A stretch of 10,331 nucleotides of DNA from an uncultured Collinsella sp. (GTDB lineage Bacteria; Actinomycetota; Coriobacteriia; Coriobacteriales; Coriobacteriaceae). How positions within the stretch are numbered: position 1 is the stretch's first letter; each line of letters begins with the position of its first letter. Below, one piece after another: positions 1 through 6,697 of the stretch. The position numbers and the translations under genes are program-made. The stretch is taken from contig CABQNA010000039.1 in NCBI GenBank assembly GCA_902465425.1, positions 1-10,331 of the forward strand, in the 5' to 3' direction. The notes under the pieces are model-generated. The model ran no database searches. It had not been told where the DNA came from and saw only the letters and a list, made by a program, of their open reading frames with translations.

Positions 1-854
1 ACGGCAATCGCGCTGGCAACCGCACGCGCGTGCTCACGGCGGGCGTTAGCTTCGTCGGCCCATTCCTTCTCTTCGCTCAGGATCGTTGACATGCGCTCTT
101 CGCTCGAGGCGGCGAGCTGCGGCACCCAGTCGCTGGGGAAAGCGATGCGTGCCTCGGCGAATTCGCCCTGATGCACACAGGGAATGGTATAGGTGACCAT
201 GGGTTCGTCCGCATCGAGCGATACATCGCCCGTCAGCGGGCCGTGGCCCCATGCGCGGAAGTTATCGCCCTTGACGGCCGCCGTCCCGGCAGCGGCATTT
301 GCGAAGCGCACTTCCATCTCGACATCGTCGGAATCCGCAGACCAGCCGTCGCCCACGAACTTCCAGTAGAGCTCGGCGGTATCGGCCCAGTTCATAACCG
401 CACCGGTCATGGTATAGCTCACGTAATAGGTCGCGCTGTCGCCGCTCTCGTGAGGGCTGAACACCTTAATCCTTACGCCGTCACCGGTCTGCTCGACCGT
501 ATAGACGCCAGAGTCGCCCTTGTTCGCGCTATCGACTTTGTTAAACGCGGTGTCCTCTTCCTCGACACTCAGCACATCGACGCCCGCCGTGCCGCCCTGC
601 TGGTTGGCGCCCGTATTGATCTCCCAAAACACGCCGTTGATGTCGTCGTCGAAATCAAACTGGCGTCCCTCGACAACGGTCAGCGATCCATCGGCCTCAA
701 CCGTGGCACTGATATAGGTCTGGGTCATGGAATAACCGTCGGCGTGTGCGGCGGCGGGCAGTAGCAGCAATGCAAGCGCGACGAGTGCGCAGACGGAAGC
801 AAATCGCGCAAACAGGCGGCGCTGCCGACAGGTTTTGGCAACGGGGTCGTTCAT
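1..854 (-). CDS. DUF2207 family secreted/membrane protein, N-terminal part (cut by window edge)
   Basis: The frame is open from an ATG at 854 to the window edge (284 codons), so the C-terminus is missing. The start is supported by an AAAGGA ribosome binding site about 8 bases upstream. Residues 1-38 form a clear signal peptide: an Arg-rich n-region, a hydrophobic core around residues 20-33, and an AHA cleavage site before Asp39. The mature part opens with YSMTQTYISATVEADGSLTV and continues with VEGRQFDFDDDINGVFWEI. This matches the start of DUF2207 proteins, where an extracellular beta-rich domain begins with a 'DGSL.V.E...F.F...' pattern and is followed, in known members, by transmembrane helices and a cytoplasmic tail. 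The biochemical role of DUF2207 is not known; an envelope function is inferred. No partner gene is visible, since the next 500 bases upstream hold no gene. Confidence 0.82.
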   Translation of the reverse strand, partial: MNDPVAKTCRQRRLFARFASVCALVALALLLLPAAAHADGYSMTQTYISATVEADGSLTVVEGRQFDFDDDINGVFWEINTGANQQGGTAGVDVLSVEEEDTAFNKVDSANKGDSGVYTVEQTGDGVRIKVFSPHESGDSATYYVSYTMTGAVMNWADTAELYWKFVGDGWSADSDDVEMEVRFANAAAGTAAVKGDNFRAWGHGPLTGDVSLDADEPMVTYTIPCVHQGEFAEARIAFPSDWVPQLAASSEERMSTILSEEKEWADEANARREHARAVASAIA

Positions 855-966
855 GGGCACATCCTTTGTCTGTGATACCAGTAACGCCATTGTCCCACGT
901 TTACGGGCGCACATGACGAACATCTAGGCCAGCGGAGTATCAAACGGGACGAAAGTCACGCCCGCG

Positions 967-1016
967 GCCGGCACCTGGGGACGTTCCTTATCTGCCGGCA
1001 ATCTGGGACACTCCTT
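967..1016 (+). repeat. 50-bp GGGGAC-type intergenic repeat, copy 1
   Basis: Two half-units sit in tandem. The first begins GCCGGCACCTGGGGACGTTC (967-986) and the second begins GCCGGCAATCTGGGACA (994-1010); each ends in TCCTT. A second copy lies on the opposite strand at 9875-9924 and matches at 44 of 50 positions by eye. It is non-coding and 112 bases upstream of the DUF2207 start. It resembles REP-like intergenic repeats whose mobility in other bacteria is linked to RAYT transposases; no such transposase gene is in this window. Confidence 0.7.
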
Positions 1017-1069
1017 GGCATGGCCTGCGCCAGCAATAGATACCACTTCACAGCTCTGTCACAGGTGTA

Positions 1070-1225
1070 GCGGCTTTGTGTGGGTGCGGCACGCGCTGAT
1101 TGAGCCGCCAGCCGAGGGGCATAAAGCAGTTGAGCGAAAACGGTTTGCCCCTTTGCCGTTCGCTCGAGGATCATGTCCCCCTTTTCCGCGGAAACCCCGG
1201 CAGTTGCGAAGAGCTGCCGGGGTTT
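1070..1225 (+). other. Structured non-coding region, possible small RNA
   Basis: Within the gene-free stretch 855-1362, three successive stems can be drawn. GCGGCT at 1070-1075 pairs with AGCCGC at 1103-1108. GAGCG plus AACGG (1132-1136, 1139-1143) pair with CCGTT plus CGCTC (1156-1165), leaving a two-A bulge. A perfect 12-bp stem at 1192-1225 follows. A possible promoter precedes them: TTGGCA at 1015-1020, a 16-bp gap, then TAGATA at 1037-1042. Its -35 overlaps the end of the 50-bp repeat and its -10 match is weak. I do not recognise a known RNA family. It could be a small RNA ending at the 1192-1225 hairpin, or simply structured intergenic DNA. Confidence 0.3.
1192..1225 (+). terminator. 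Terminator-like hairpin upstream of gluQ
   Basis: A perfect 12-bp stem, AAACCCCGGCAG (1192-1203) with CTGCCGGGGTTT (1214-1225), encloses a 10-base loop. The following TTTCTGTCGTTTG is only moderately T-rich, so termination on the plus strand is plausible but weaker than a classic site. It would insulate gluQ from upstream transcription. Confidence 0.5.
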
Positions 1226-1349
1226 CTGTCGTTTGTGAGGCTAAGTCGGTACGCAGCGATCGAGACCTTGAGCCGCAAACCCACCGTGCGCAATGCGCAC
1301 CGCCGCCAACTTGTGAGCGCGGCAACGCCTTCCCTGCCAAGCCCCGCGC

Positions 1350-1355
1350 TATACT
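1350..1355 (+). promoter_or_regulatory. -10 element of gluQ, suggesting a leaderless mRNA
   Basis: TATACT ends 7 bases before the A of the gluQ ATG at 1363, so transcription would start at or next to the start codon. No ribosome binding site is visible upstream of that ATG, which fits a leaderless message. No good -35 is seen at 16-18 bases upstream. Confidence 0.5.
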
Positions 1356-1362
1356 CGTCCGC

Positions 1363-2373
1363 ATGGATATCAAAACACGCAACATAGCAACGCCCGCCGC
1401 GGACGCGCCAGCGACGCCACCCGCCTCCGCCCCCGCGCCCGTCGTGGGCCGTTTCGCCCCGTCGCCCTCGGGCCGCATGCACCTGGGCAACGTGTTCAGC
1501 TGCCTGTGCTCGTGGCTTTCGGCCCGCAGCCAGGGCGGCAGCATCGTGCTGCGCATCGAGGACCTGGACGATCGCTGCAAGCGCCCGGAACTTGCCGCTC
1601 AACTGATTGACGATCTGACCTGGCTGGGGCTCGAGTGGGACGAAGGCCCCTACTACCAGCACGATCGCCTGGATCTGTACGAGGACGCCCTGCGCCAGCT
1701 GCAAGACGCCGGCCTCACCTATCCCTGTTTTTGCACGCGTGCCGAACTCCACGCCGCGAGCGCGCCGCACGCCAGCGACGGCACGCCCATCTACCGCGGC
1801 GCCTGCCGAGGCCTTTCGGCCGAAGAGGTCGCCCGCCGCAGTGCCCTGCGTGCTCCGGCCACGCGCCTGCGCGTGCCCACCGTCGACGACCTCGCCAGCG
1901 ACGTGATCGAATTCGTGGACCGCACGTACGGAGCCCAATGCGAAGCACTCGCCACCGAATGCGGTGACTTTTTGGTGCGCCGCAGCGACGGCGTTTTTGC
2001 CTACCAGCTAGCCGTGGTGGTCGACGACGCTGCCATGGGCGTCACCGAGGTCGTGCGCGGATGCGATCTGCTGGGCTCCACGCCCCGCCAAATCTACCTG
2101 CTGCATCTGCTGGGACTTCCCACGCCACGCTACGCGCACATTCCACTGCTCATGTCGCCGGACGGGCGCCGCCTTTCCAAGCGCGACCGCGACCTGGACC
2201 TGGGCGAACTACGCGCCCGCTTTGGCACGCCCAAGGCGCTGCTGGGCTGGCTCGCCGGGCAAACGGGCATCGCATCGGACACCACGCCGCGCTCTGCCGA
2301 GCAGCTGGCCGAGCATTTTAGCTGGGATGTTATCCGTACGCATCGGGAAAACATCACTGTAACGGTCGAGTAG
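1363..2373 (+). CDS. gluQ: Glutamyl-Q tRNA(Asp) synthetase (GluQ-RS)
   Basis: 336 residues. The protein is a truncated paralogue of glutamyl-tRNA synthetase that lacks the anticodon-binding domain; the family attaches glutamate to queuosine at the wobble position of tRNA(Asp) in the cytoplasm. Visible landmarks are RFAPSPSGRMHLGN (residues 30-43, HIGH-type motif HLGN 40-43), RIEDLDD, and the zinc motif diagnostic of GluQ-RS: C122-x-C124 followed by Y144-x3-C148. The KMSKS equivalent is LSKRD at 271-275. Residues 1-26 are an Ala/Pro-rich extension ahead of the usual family start. I chose ATG 1363 because the TATACT -10 sits just before it; the frame is open further upstream to a TTG at 1015, but that stretch crosses a repeat and a hairpin. 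The stop lies 15 bases from the convergent metallophosphoesterase stop, with no terminator between them. Confidence 0.92.
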   Translation: MDIKTRNIATPAADAPATPPASAPAPVVGRFAPSPSGRMHLGNVFSCLCSWLSARSQGGSIVLRIEDLDDRCKRPELAAQLIDDLTWLGLEWDEGPYYQHDRLDLYEDALRQLQDAGLTYPCFCTRAELHAASAPHASDGTPIYRGACRGLSAEEVARRSALRAPATRLRVPTVDDLASDVIEFVDRTYGAQCEALATECGDFLVRRSDGVFAYQLAVVVDDAAMGVTEVVRGCDLLGSTPRQIYLLHLLGLPTPRYAHIPLLMSPDGRRLSKRDRDLDLGELRARFGTPKALLGWLAGQTGIASDTTPRSAEQLAEHFSWDVIRTHRENITVTVE

Positions 2374-2388
2374 CCAGCCACCCCGCCC

Positions 2389-3114
2389 CTACGCAACATC
2401 CCAGGGCTGAAGTTCGTCGCCCAAGCGAACTATGCAGTCGAAGAGCACGGTATAGCGCTCGGCCGGGTTGGCGTCACGGTGAAAGTGCCCGTAGTACCAG
2501 TGCTTGTAGTCCAGGCGGTCCTCCAGCTCGTCGAAAAACGTGGTGAGTCGATCGACATCGGGATAATTCCAGCCGGGTGCCGGATAAAGCGTGGGCGAAA
2601 GCATGCGCGTGGAGCAGGTGTGGGTGATCACGTAGTCGACCTTCCAGTCCACGCTGTCGAGCTTTGCCCGCGCCTCCTCAAAGTTGCGCTCGTCCGGCAG
2701 CTCCTGTGGCCACCAGCTGGAATAGGGAATGCGGTATTCCTTATCCACGCTCGTGGCGCCGCCCATGGTAAAGATCGTTGAGCCGTCGAGTTCAAAAACC
2801 TCGCCACGCGTCAGACGCCGTATGGGCGAGGTATCCGACAGGCGCTGCGTCAGCCCACCGTGCCACAGCTCCATGGGACGCTCCGCCCAATGGTCGAAGC
2901 GCTCGTGGTTGCCGTCGACGAACAGCACGGTATAGGGGCGCGACTCCAGCCAGGCGATGTCGGCACATTCCTCGGCAGAGAAATCCCACGGAAAGCCAAA
3001 GTCGCCCGCGATGATGAGATAGTCGTCACTCGTCAGACCATCTCCAAGATCCCAGTCGCGAAGCTTTTGCATGTCGACGCCGCCGTGAATATTGCCCGTC
3101 ACATAGACCGTCAT
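2389..3114 (-). CDS. Metallophosphoesterase family protein with altered motif I
   Basis: 241 residues, calcineurin-like phosphoesterase fold. Motifs in order are GNIHG (7-11), GDFG (37-40), GNHE (68-71), H165 in THTCS, and GHFH (209-212). Metal ligands are therefore present except that the normal first-motif aspartate (GD-x-HG) is Asn8, read directly from an AAT codon. Members with this architecture are cytoplasmic two-metal phosphatases or phosphodiesterases; the substrate cannot be told from sequence. The start at 3114 is favoured over a GTG at 3150 because the family motif begins right after it and a GGTGA sits 4 bases upstream. It lies 85 bases downstream of a small membrane-protein gene on the same strand, so co-transcription is possible, and it converges on gluQ. 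Confidence 0.85.
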   Translation of the reverse strand: MTVYVTGNIHGGVDMQKLRDWDLGDGLTSDDYLIIAGDFGFPWDFSAEECADIAWLESRPYTVLFVDGNHERFDHWAERPMELWHGGLTQRLSDTSPIRRLTRGEVFELDGSTIFTMGGATSVDKEYRIPYSSWWPQELPDERNFEEARAKLDSVDWKVDYVITHTCSTRMLSPTLYPAPGWNYPDVDRLTTFFDELEDRLDYKHWYYGHFHRDANPAERYTVLFDCIVRLGDELQPWDVA

Positions 3115-3199
3115 CGGATCACCACTTCCCTGTAAGTCGCTAGCCCACACTCTGCACGATCACTAAGCCAACCGTTCCAGCCCTTCCATCCTTTGGGAC

Positions 3200-3439
3200 C
3201 TACCCCTCGTTCTTCCATCCAAACGGGTCAAGCACCCAAAAAATCAGATCGAGCACGCCGCCGGTCATCATGGCGCCGGCAAGAGCCATGCAAACGCGCA
3301 GAGAACTGGCACTTCGGAGCACATCAAACGGCCCCAGAACAGCCAGCAGCGCGACCGCTGCGCCGGCAAGGCACAGCGCGAGGCACGGCCCCGCGTCCTT
3401 GACGCACTTCTTTGCGAGATGCTTGGTGTTGTCGCTCAT
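3200..3439 (-). CDS. Small two-helix membrane protein, function unknown
   Basis: 79 residues from an ATG at 3439 with an AAGGAG ribosome binding site 10 bases upstream. The N-terminus (MSDNTKHLAKKCVKDAG) is charged and is followed by two hydrophobic segments, roughly residues 17-37 and 47-70, so a hairpin membrane topology with both ends in the cytoplasm is likely. The C-terminus is DPFGWKNEG. I do not recognise a family. Reading further upstream to 3589 is possible but gives an atypical Cys- and Arg-rich leader with no start signal, so the short form is preferred. A weak TATACC at 3472-3477 (minus) could be its -10. It precedes the metallophosphoesterase gene on the same strand. Confidence 0.6.
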   Translation of the reverse strand: MSDNTKHLAKKCVKDAGPCLALCLAGAAVALLAVLGPFDVLRSASSLRVCMALAGAMMTGGVLDLIFWVLDPFGWKNEG

Positions 3440-3599
3440 TGGTATCGAACTCCTTAGAGGGTCGCTGTTCGGGTATATGCCACCGCGGCAGAGCAGGGCG
3501 GCAGGGTAAGTGTCACATGTCGTGCGGACATCAATGGAGAAACCGCCTGCTCGACCAACCTTTGACGCCGTTTTGCACCGGCACCACATCCCCCGTTAT

Positions 3600-3782
3600 C
3601 GAGGTCTAATACTTTTCCCGAGAAGTGAACGGCTGTTTTTGAACCCCTGAAACATCCGCATTTTTCGGCGGCAAAATCGCAGGATTTCAGCGTCGAAACC
3701 GCAGGAAACGGCACTCCTAAAGTGTCGATGCTTCGGGGGTCCGTTTTAGCTCGTTCACTTCTCGGGAAAGTATTAGACCTCG
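3600..3782. mobile_element. 183-bp MITE-like inverted-repeat element
   Basis: GAGGTCTAATACTTTTCCCG begins the left arm (3600-3630). The right arm (3753-3782) is its reverse complement with a single-base indel in the A/T run. Beyond these ~30-bp terminal repeats the symmetry continues inward imperfectly: ACCCCTGAAACATC (3643-3656) mirrors a 12-of-14 match near 3727-3740. No open reading frame of interest lies inside. The size, the near-perfect terminal inverted repeats and the intergenic location fit a miniature inverted-repeat transposable element. I cannot see a convincing target-site duplication. Besides this element, 3440-3599 holds only the ribosome binding site and possible promoter of the small membrane-protein gene. 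Confidence 0.65.
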
Positions 3783-3850
3783 CTGCTAGCTATCCAGAAA
3801 GACACCTCTCCCTTCCCCACCGCCACCCAAAAACTCATCCAACGTTAATC

Positions 3851-3878
3851 TTGGCTCAAGAATCGCTTAATCTATAAC
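3851..3878 (+). promoter_or_regulatory. Probable promoter of the DUF4342-response regulator-kinase operon
   Basis: TTGGCT (3851-3856, 4 of 6 to the -35 consensus) and TATAAC (3873-3878, 5 of 6 to the -10) are 16 bases apart. The resulting leader is about 110 bases and GC-rich. It contains a CCGGGC/GCCCGG hairpin at 3950-3966 before the AAAGGA ribosome binding site of the first gene. A second possible -10, TATAGA at 3885-3890, lacks a -35. Confidence 0.5.
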
Positions 3879-3996
3879 CTGCACTATAGAGTTCGACCAA
3901 GGGCGGGGCGGCGCCGCGCAACGCAGACCGCCGAACGCAACGCTCGCGCCCGGGCAAATCGCCCGGCGTCGCGCCCATCGAACGAAAGGACAGGTC

Positions 3997-4539
3997 ATGG
4001 ACGACCTCGAAAAAGTTGAAACCATCCGCACCAAGTGCAACGTGAGCTACACCGATGCCAAGGCCGCGCTCGACGCCGCCGACGGCAACGTTTTGGACGC
4101 CATCATTTGGCTCGAGTCGCAGGGCAAGACGCAGACCACATCGGCGCACGCCGCCACCGAGTCCGTGCCGGTCGATGAGCCCTCGGCCGAGATGGTCGCC
4201 GCGCAGGCAGCCTACGAGAAGTCGAGCGAAAAGACCGACTTCTCCAAGAAGATGGACAGCGTGTGGGAGTACCTCAAAAAGCTCTTCCGCCTGAGCCTGG
4301 ACACCAAGTTTATCGCCACGCGCCGCGATGCGATCATCCTCAACATCCCCATCCTGATCCCCATCATCGCCCTGTTTGCCTGGGGCGCTACGATTTGGCT
4401 GATGCTGATTGGCCTGTTCTTTGGCATGCGCTACCGCATCGACAGCGACGGCGACGTGCCCGGCAGCATCAACAACCTTATGAATCACGCCGCCGATGCC
4501 GCGGACGACATCAAGCAAAATCTGAACGACGACAAGTAA
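3997..4539 (+). CDS. DUF4342 protein: N-terminal UBA-like domain plus membrane segment
   Basis: 180 residues, start fixed by AAAGGA 6 bases upstream. Residues 3-42 (EKVETIRTKCNVSYTDAKAA onward) form a UBA-like three-helix fold of the kind found in EF-Ts and NAC. An acidic, Ala-rich linker follows, then a basic/amphipathic stretch KKMDSVWEYLKKLFRLS. Residues 113-147 are strongly hydrophobic with conserved Pro and Gly (NIPILIPIIALFAWG) and end GMRYRID; this is the DUF4342 core, long enough for a membrane hairpin or one long helix. The C-terminal ~35 residues are polar and acidic. The molecular function is unknown. It is the first gene of a run with a two-component system 18 bases downstream, which suggests a membrane accessory or target of that system. 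The co-occurrence is seen; the role is inferred. Confidence 0.85.
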   Translation: MDDLEKVETIRTKCNVSYTDAKAALDAADGNVLDAIIWLESQGKTQTTSAHAATESVPVDEPSAEMVAAQAAYEKSSEKTDFSKKMDSVWEYLKKLFRLSLDTKFIATRRDAIILNIPILIPIIALFAWGATIWLMLIGLFFGMRYRIDSDGDVPGSINNLMNHAADAADDIKQNLNDDK

Positions 4540-4557
4540 TCGCAGACGGGGGCACGC

Positions 4558-5343
4558 ATGGCACGGATCCTGATCGTAGAGGACGAGGAGAAAATCGCCC
4601 GCTTTGTGACGCTCGAGCTGGAGCACGAGGGCTACCAGGTGGAGCACGCCGCCGACGGCCGCACCGCCGTGGACCTGGCGCTGGAGCGCGACTACGATCT
4701 GATTCTGCTCGATGTGCTGTTGCCGCAGCTCAACGGCATGGAGGTCCTGCGACGTGTCCGCAAGCACAAGGATGTGCCGGTGATTATGGTCACCGCGCGC
4801 GATGCCGTGATGGACAAGGTTGCCGGGCTCGATGCCGGCGCCGACGATTACCTGACCAAGCCATTTGCGATTGAGGAACTGTTCGCCCGGATCCGCGTGG
4901 CGCTGAAGCGCTCGGAGGCCGTGCGGGCGGCTTCGGGCGTTGGCGGCGCCGGCGCCGGGACGGGCACTGCGGCCGGTGCGGGCGTCGGCGTCGGTGCGAT
5001 ACCCCCGGTCAGCGACTCGGCCCAGGCTTCCGCCTCGCCCTCCCCCGCTACGCTCACCGTTGGCTCGGTTGTGCTCGATCCCGACCGCCGCGAAGTCACG
5101 GTCGGAGGCTCGCCCATCGCGCTCACGGCCCGCGAGTTCGACGTTCTCGCCCTGCTTATGGCGCATGCCAAAACCGTGCTCACGCGCGAGCGCATCGCGC
5201 ACGAGGCGCTGGGCTACGAATACGTGGGCGACACCAACAACGTCGACGTGCACATCGCGCATCTACGCGCCAAGATCGAGGACGCCGGCGGCGCCCGCAT
5301 CATCCAGACCGTGCGCGGGGTGGGCTATGTCTGCCGCGCGTAA
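4558..5343 (+). CDS. OmpR/PhoB-type response regulator
   Basis: 261 residues. The receiver domain (about 1-118) has the acidic pocket E8/D9, phospho-acceptor D52 in LILLDVLLP, T79 in MVTARD and K101 in LTKPF. The winged-helix DNA-binding domain (about 165-261) shows LTAREFDVLALL, recognition-helix region NNVDVHIAHLRAKI and the C-terminal hairpin IIQTVRGVGYVCRA, typical of OmpR/PhoB. It would be a phosphorylation-switched transcription factor for the histidine kinase encoded next. Between the domains lies an unusually long low-complexity linker, about 122-165, of Gly/Ala/Val then Ser/Pro residues. The gene follows the DUF4342 gene by 18 bases with a G-rich sequence before its ATG, and its end overlaps the kinase start by 17 bases, consistent with one transcript and coupled translation. 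Confidence 0.93.
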   Translation: MARILIVEDEEKIARFVTLELEHEGYQVEHAADGRTAVDLALERDYDLILLDVLLPQLNGMEVLRRVRKHKDVPVIMVTARDAVMDKVAGLDAGADDYLTKPFAIEELFARIRVALKRSEAVRAASGVGGAGAGTGTAAGAGVGVGAIPPVSDSAQASASPSPATLTVGSVVLDPDRREVTVGGSPIALTAREFDVLALLMAHAKTVLTRERIAHEALGYEYVGDTNNVDVHIAHLRAKIEDAGGARIIQTVRGVGYVCRA

Positions 5344-6622
5344 CGCCGAGGCCAAGCGCGTCACCTCCATCGCCCGCGCCATCAACTGGAGCTATATGTG
5401 GCGCCGCCTGATGAGCTACGTTTGGCTCGACCTGCTGCTAGTAGTGATTGTGGCGGCGATCCTTGTCTATGGATACAACCAGACGCTGCCCAACGGCGCG
5501 TTTACCGCAGGATGGATCCCCAGCGCCACCGTTCGCGGCATGACGCTGACGCCCGCGCGCGGCTGGGACCTGACAACGCTCACCTATACCGTCGAGCTTG
5601 CGCGTACCACCAAGACTTTCCCCCTCGCGCAGGACCTCGTCACGCTATGGCCTCTCTACCTTGTCGTTGTGGGTTGGCAGGTCATCAGCGTGCTCAACAT
5701 GCTCGGCGGCGCCCGCCGCGTGCGCCGCACCATGGCGCCGCTCAACGATCTGGCCCTGCGCGTGGACGAACTCGGCCGCATGCAACTCGCCGGCGGCAAA
5801 ATGGAAACGCTGGAGCAGGCCATCGAGCGCGCAAGCGTCGACTCGCCGAGCGTCACTACCGGCGACGCCGACCTGGCAAGCATCGAGGTCGCACTCAACC
5901 GTCTGCTGCGTCAGATGCAAGAGGCCAAGCTGCAGCAGATGCGCTTTGTCAACGACGCGAGCCACGAGCTACGCACGCCCATCGCGGTGATTCAGGGCTA
6001 CGTGAACATGCTCGACCGCTGGGGTAAGGACGACCCGGACGTGCTGGCGGAATCCATCGCGTCCCTTAAAGCCGAAAGCGAGCACATGCAAGAGCTTGTG
6101 GAGCAGCTGCTGTTTTTGGCGCGCGGCGATGCCGGGCGCACGGTCCTGCGGCGCGCGCATACCAACTTGGCTGCACTGGTCAGCGAGGTATGCGAAGAAT
6201 CGCAGATGATCGATACCGAGCACACGTATCGGCTGGCTTCTGACGCTGCGCTTGCCAGCGACCCGCGCTGCGACGCGCCCGTCGACGTGGCGCTCGTGAA
6301 GCAGGCTCTGCGCGTGATCGTGCAAAACGCCGCCAAGTACTCGGATGCGGGAACGACCGTCACATTTGGCATAACGCCGGATGCGGGCGCGGGCACGATC
6401 GACATAAGTGTTGAGGACGAGGGCATCGGCATGAACCAGGAATCCGCAGCTCACGCGTTTGAACGGTTCTACCGCGCCGACAACGCACGCGATGCCGGCG
6501 CGCAGGGCTCGGGTCTGGGGCTTGCCATTGCCAAGTGGATCGTCGATAGCCATGGCGGCGTCATTGGCGTGACCTCAGTCGAGGGCGTCGGCAGCCGCTT
6601 TACGATTCGCCTGCCACGATAG
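5327..6622 (+). CDS. Sensor histidine kinase partner of the OmpR-type regulator
   Basis: 431 residues from ATG 5327, overlapping the regulator by 17 bases. TM1 is at about 31-49, an extracytoplasmic loop of roughly 55 residues follows, and TM2 is at about 104-125. A HAMP-like region follows (RRTMAPLNDLA through DLASIEVALNRLLRQM) with a longer than usual middle. The dimerisation domain carries the phospho-histidine H213 in FVNDASHELRTPIA. The ATPase domain shows N334 (N box, VIVQNAAKYS), DEGIG at 364-368, FERFYRAD, and GSGLGLA at 394-400. All key residues are present, so an active kinase is expected. The small external loop is too short for a large ligand domain, suggesting sensing of a membrane or envelope signal or of a partner protein. 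An alternative start at ATG 5396 would shorten the N-terminus by 23 residues. Confidence 0.93.
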   Translation: MSAARNAEAKRVTSIARAINWSYMWRRLMSYVWLDLLLVVIVAAILVYGYNQTLPNGAFTAGWIPSATVRGMTLTPARGWDLTTLTYTVELARTTKTFPLAQDLVTLWPLYLVVVGWQVISVLNMLGGARRVRRTMAPLNDLALRVDELGRMQLAGGKMETLEQAIERASVDSPSVTTGDADLASIEVALNRLLRQMQEAKLQQMRFVNDASHELRTPIAVIQGYVNMLDRWGKDDPDVLAESIASLKAESEHMQELVEQLLFLARGDAGRTVLRRAHTNLAALVSEVCEESQMIDTEHTYRLASDAALASDPRCDAPVDVALVKQALRVIVQNAAKYSDAGTTVTFGITPDAGAGTIDISVEDEGIGMNQESAAHAFERFYRADNARDAGAQGSGLGLAIAKWIVDSHGGVIGVTSVEGVGSRFTIRLPR

Positions 6623-6641
6623 GAAGCCCCTCGGCATAAAT

Positions 6642-6675
6642 AAAGGGATAGGGCCACGCGACCCTATCCCTTTTT
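6642..6675 (+). terminator. Rho-independent terminator, probably bidirectional
   Basis: A perfect 12-bp stem, AAAGGGATAGGG (6642-6653) with CCCTATCCCTTT (6662-6673), has an 8-base loop and a run of five T. It follows the kinase stop by 19 bases. On the minus strand the same stem is followed by TTTATTT, so it can also end the IIB-VOC transcript that stops at 6698. Confidence 0.9.
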
Positions 6676-6697
6676 GCCAGCTATGGCAGCTTGTGCG

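Noticed and set aside
1015..1362. Extended gluQ start at an upstream TTG
   Set aside because: The added 116 codons would cross the end of an intergenic repeat and a terminator-like hairpin, show no family similarity and have no ribosome binding site; the -10 element lies just before 1363.
1192..1362. Riboswitch (for example preQ1) controlling gluQ
   Set aside because: The predicted transcript starts at the gluQ start codon, and no known riboswitch core motif was recognised upstream.
1059..1938. Overlapping minus-strand frames of 173 and 255 codons
   Set aside because: They are antisense to gluQ, which has full catalytic and zinc motifs; no start signals or recognisable domains.
3856..5262. 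A 468-codon open frame on the minus strand
   Set aside because: It lies antisense to the DUF4342 and response-regulator genes, which have clear family motifs, ribosome binding sites and operon spacing. Long antisense frames are expected in GC-rich codon usage.
5969..6553. 194-codon minus-strand frame
   Set aside because: It is antisense to the histidine kinase catalytic core, whose motifs are intact.
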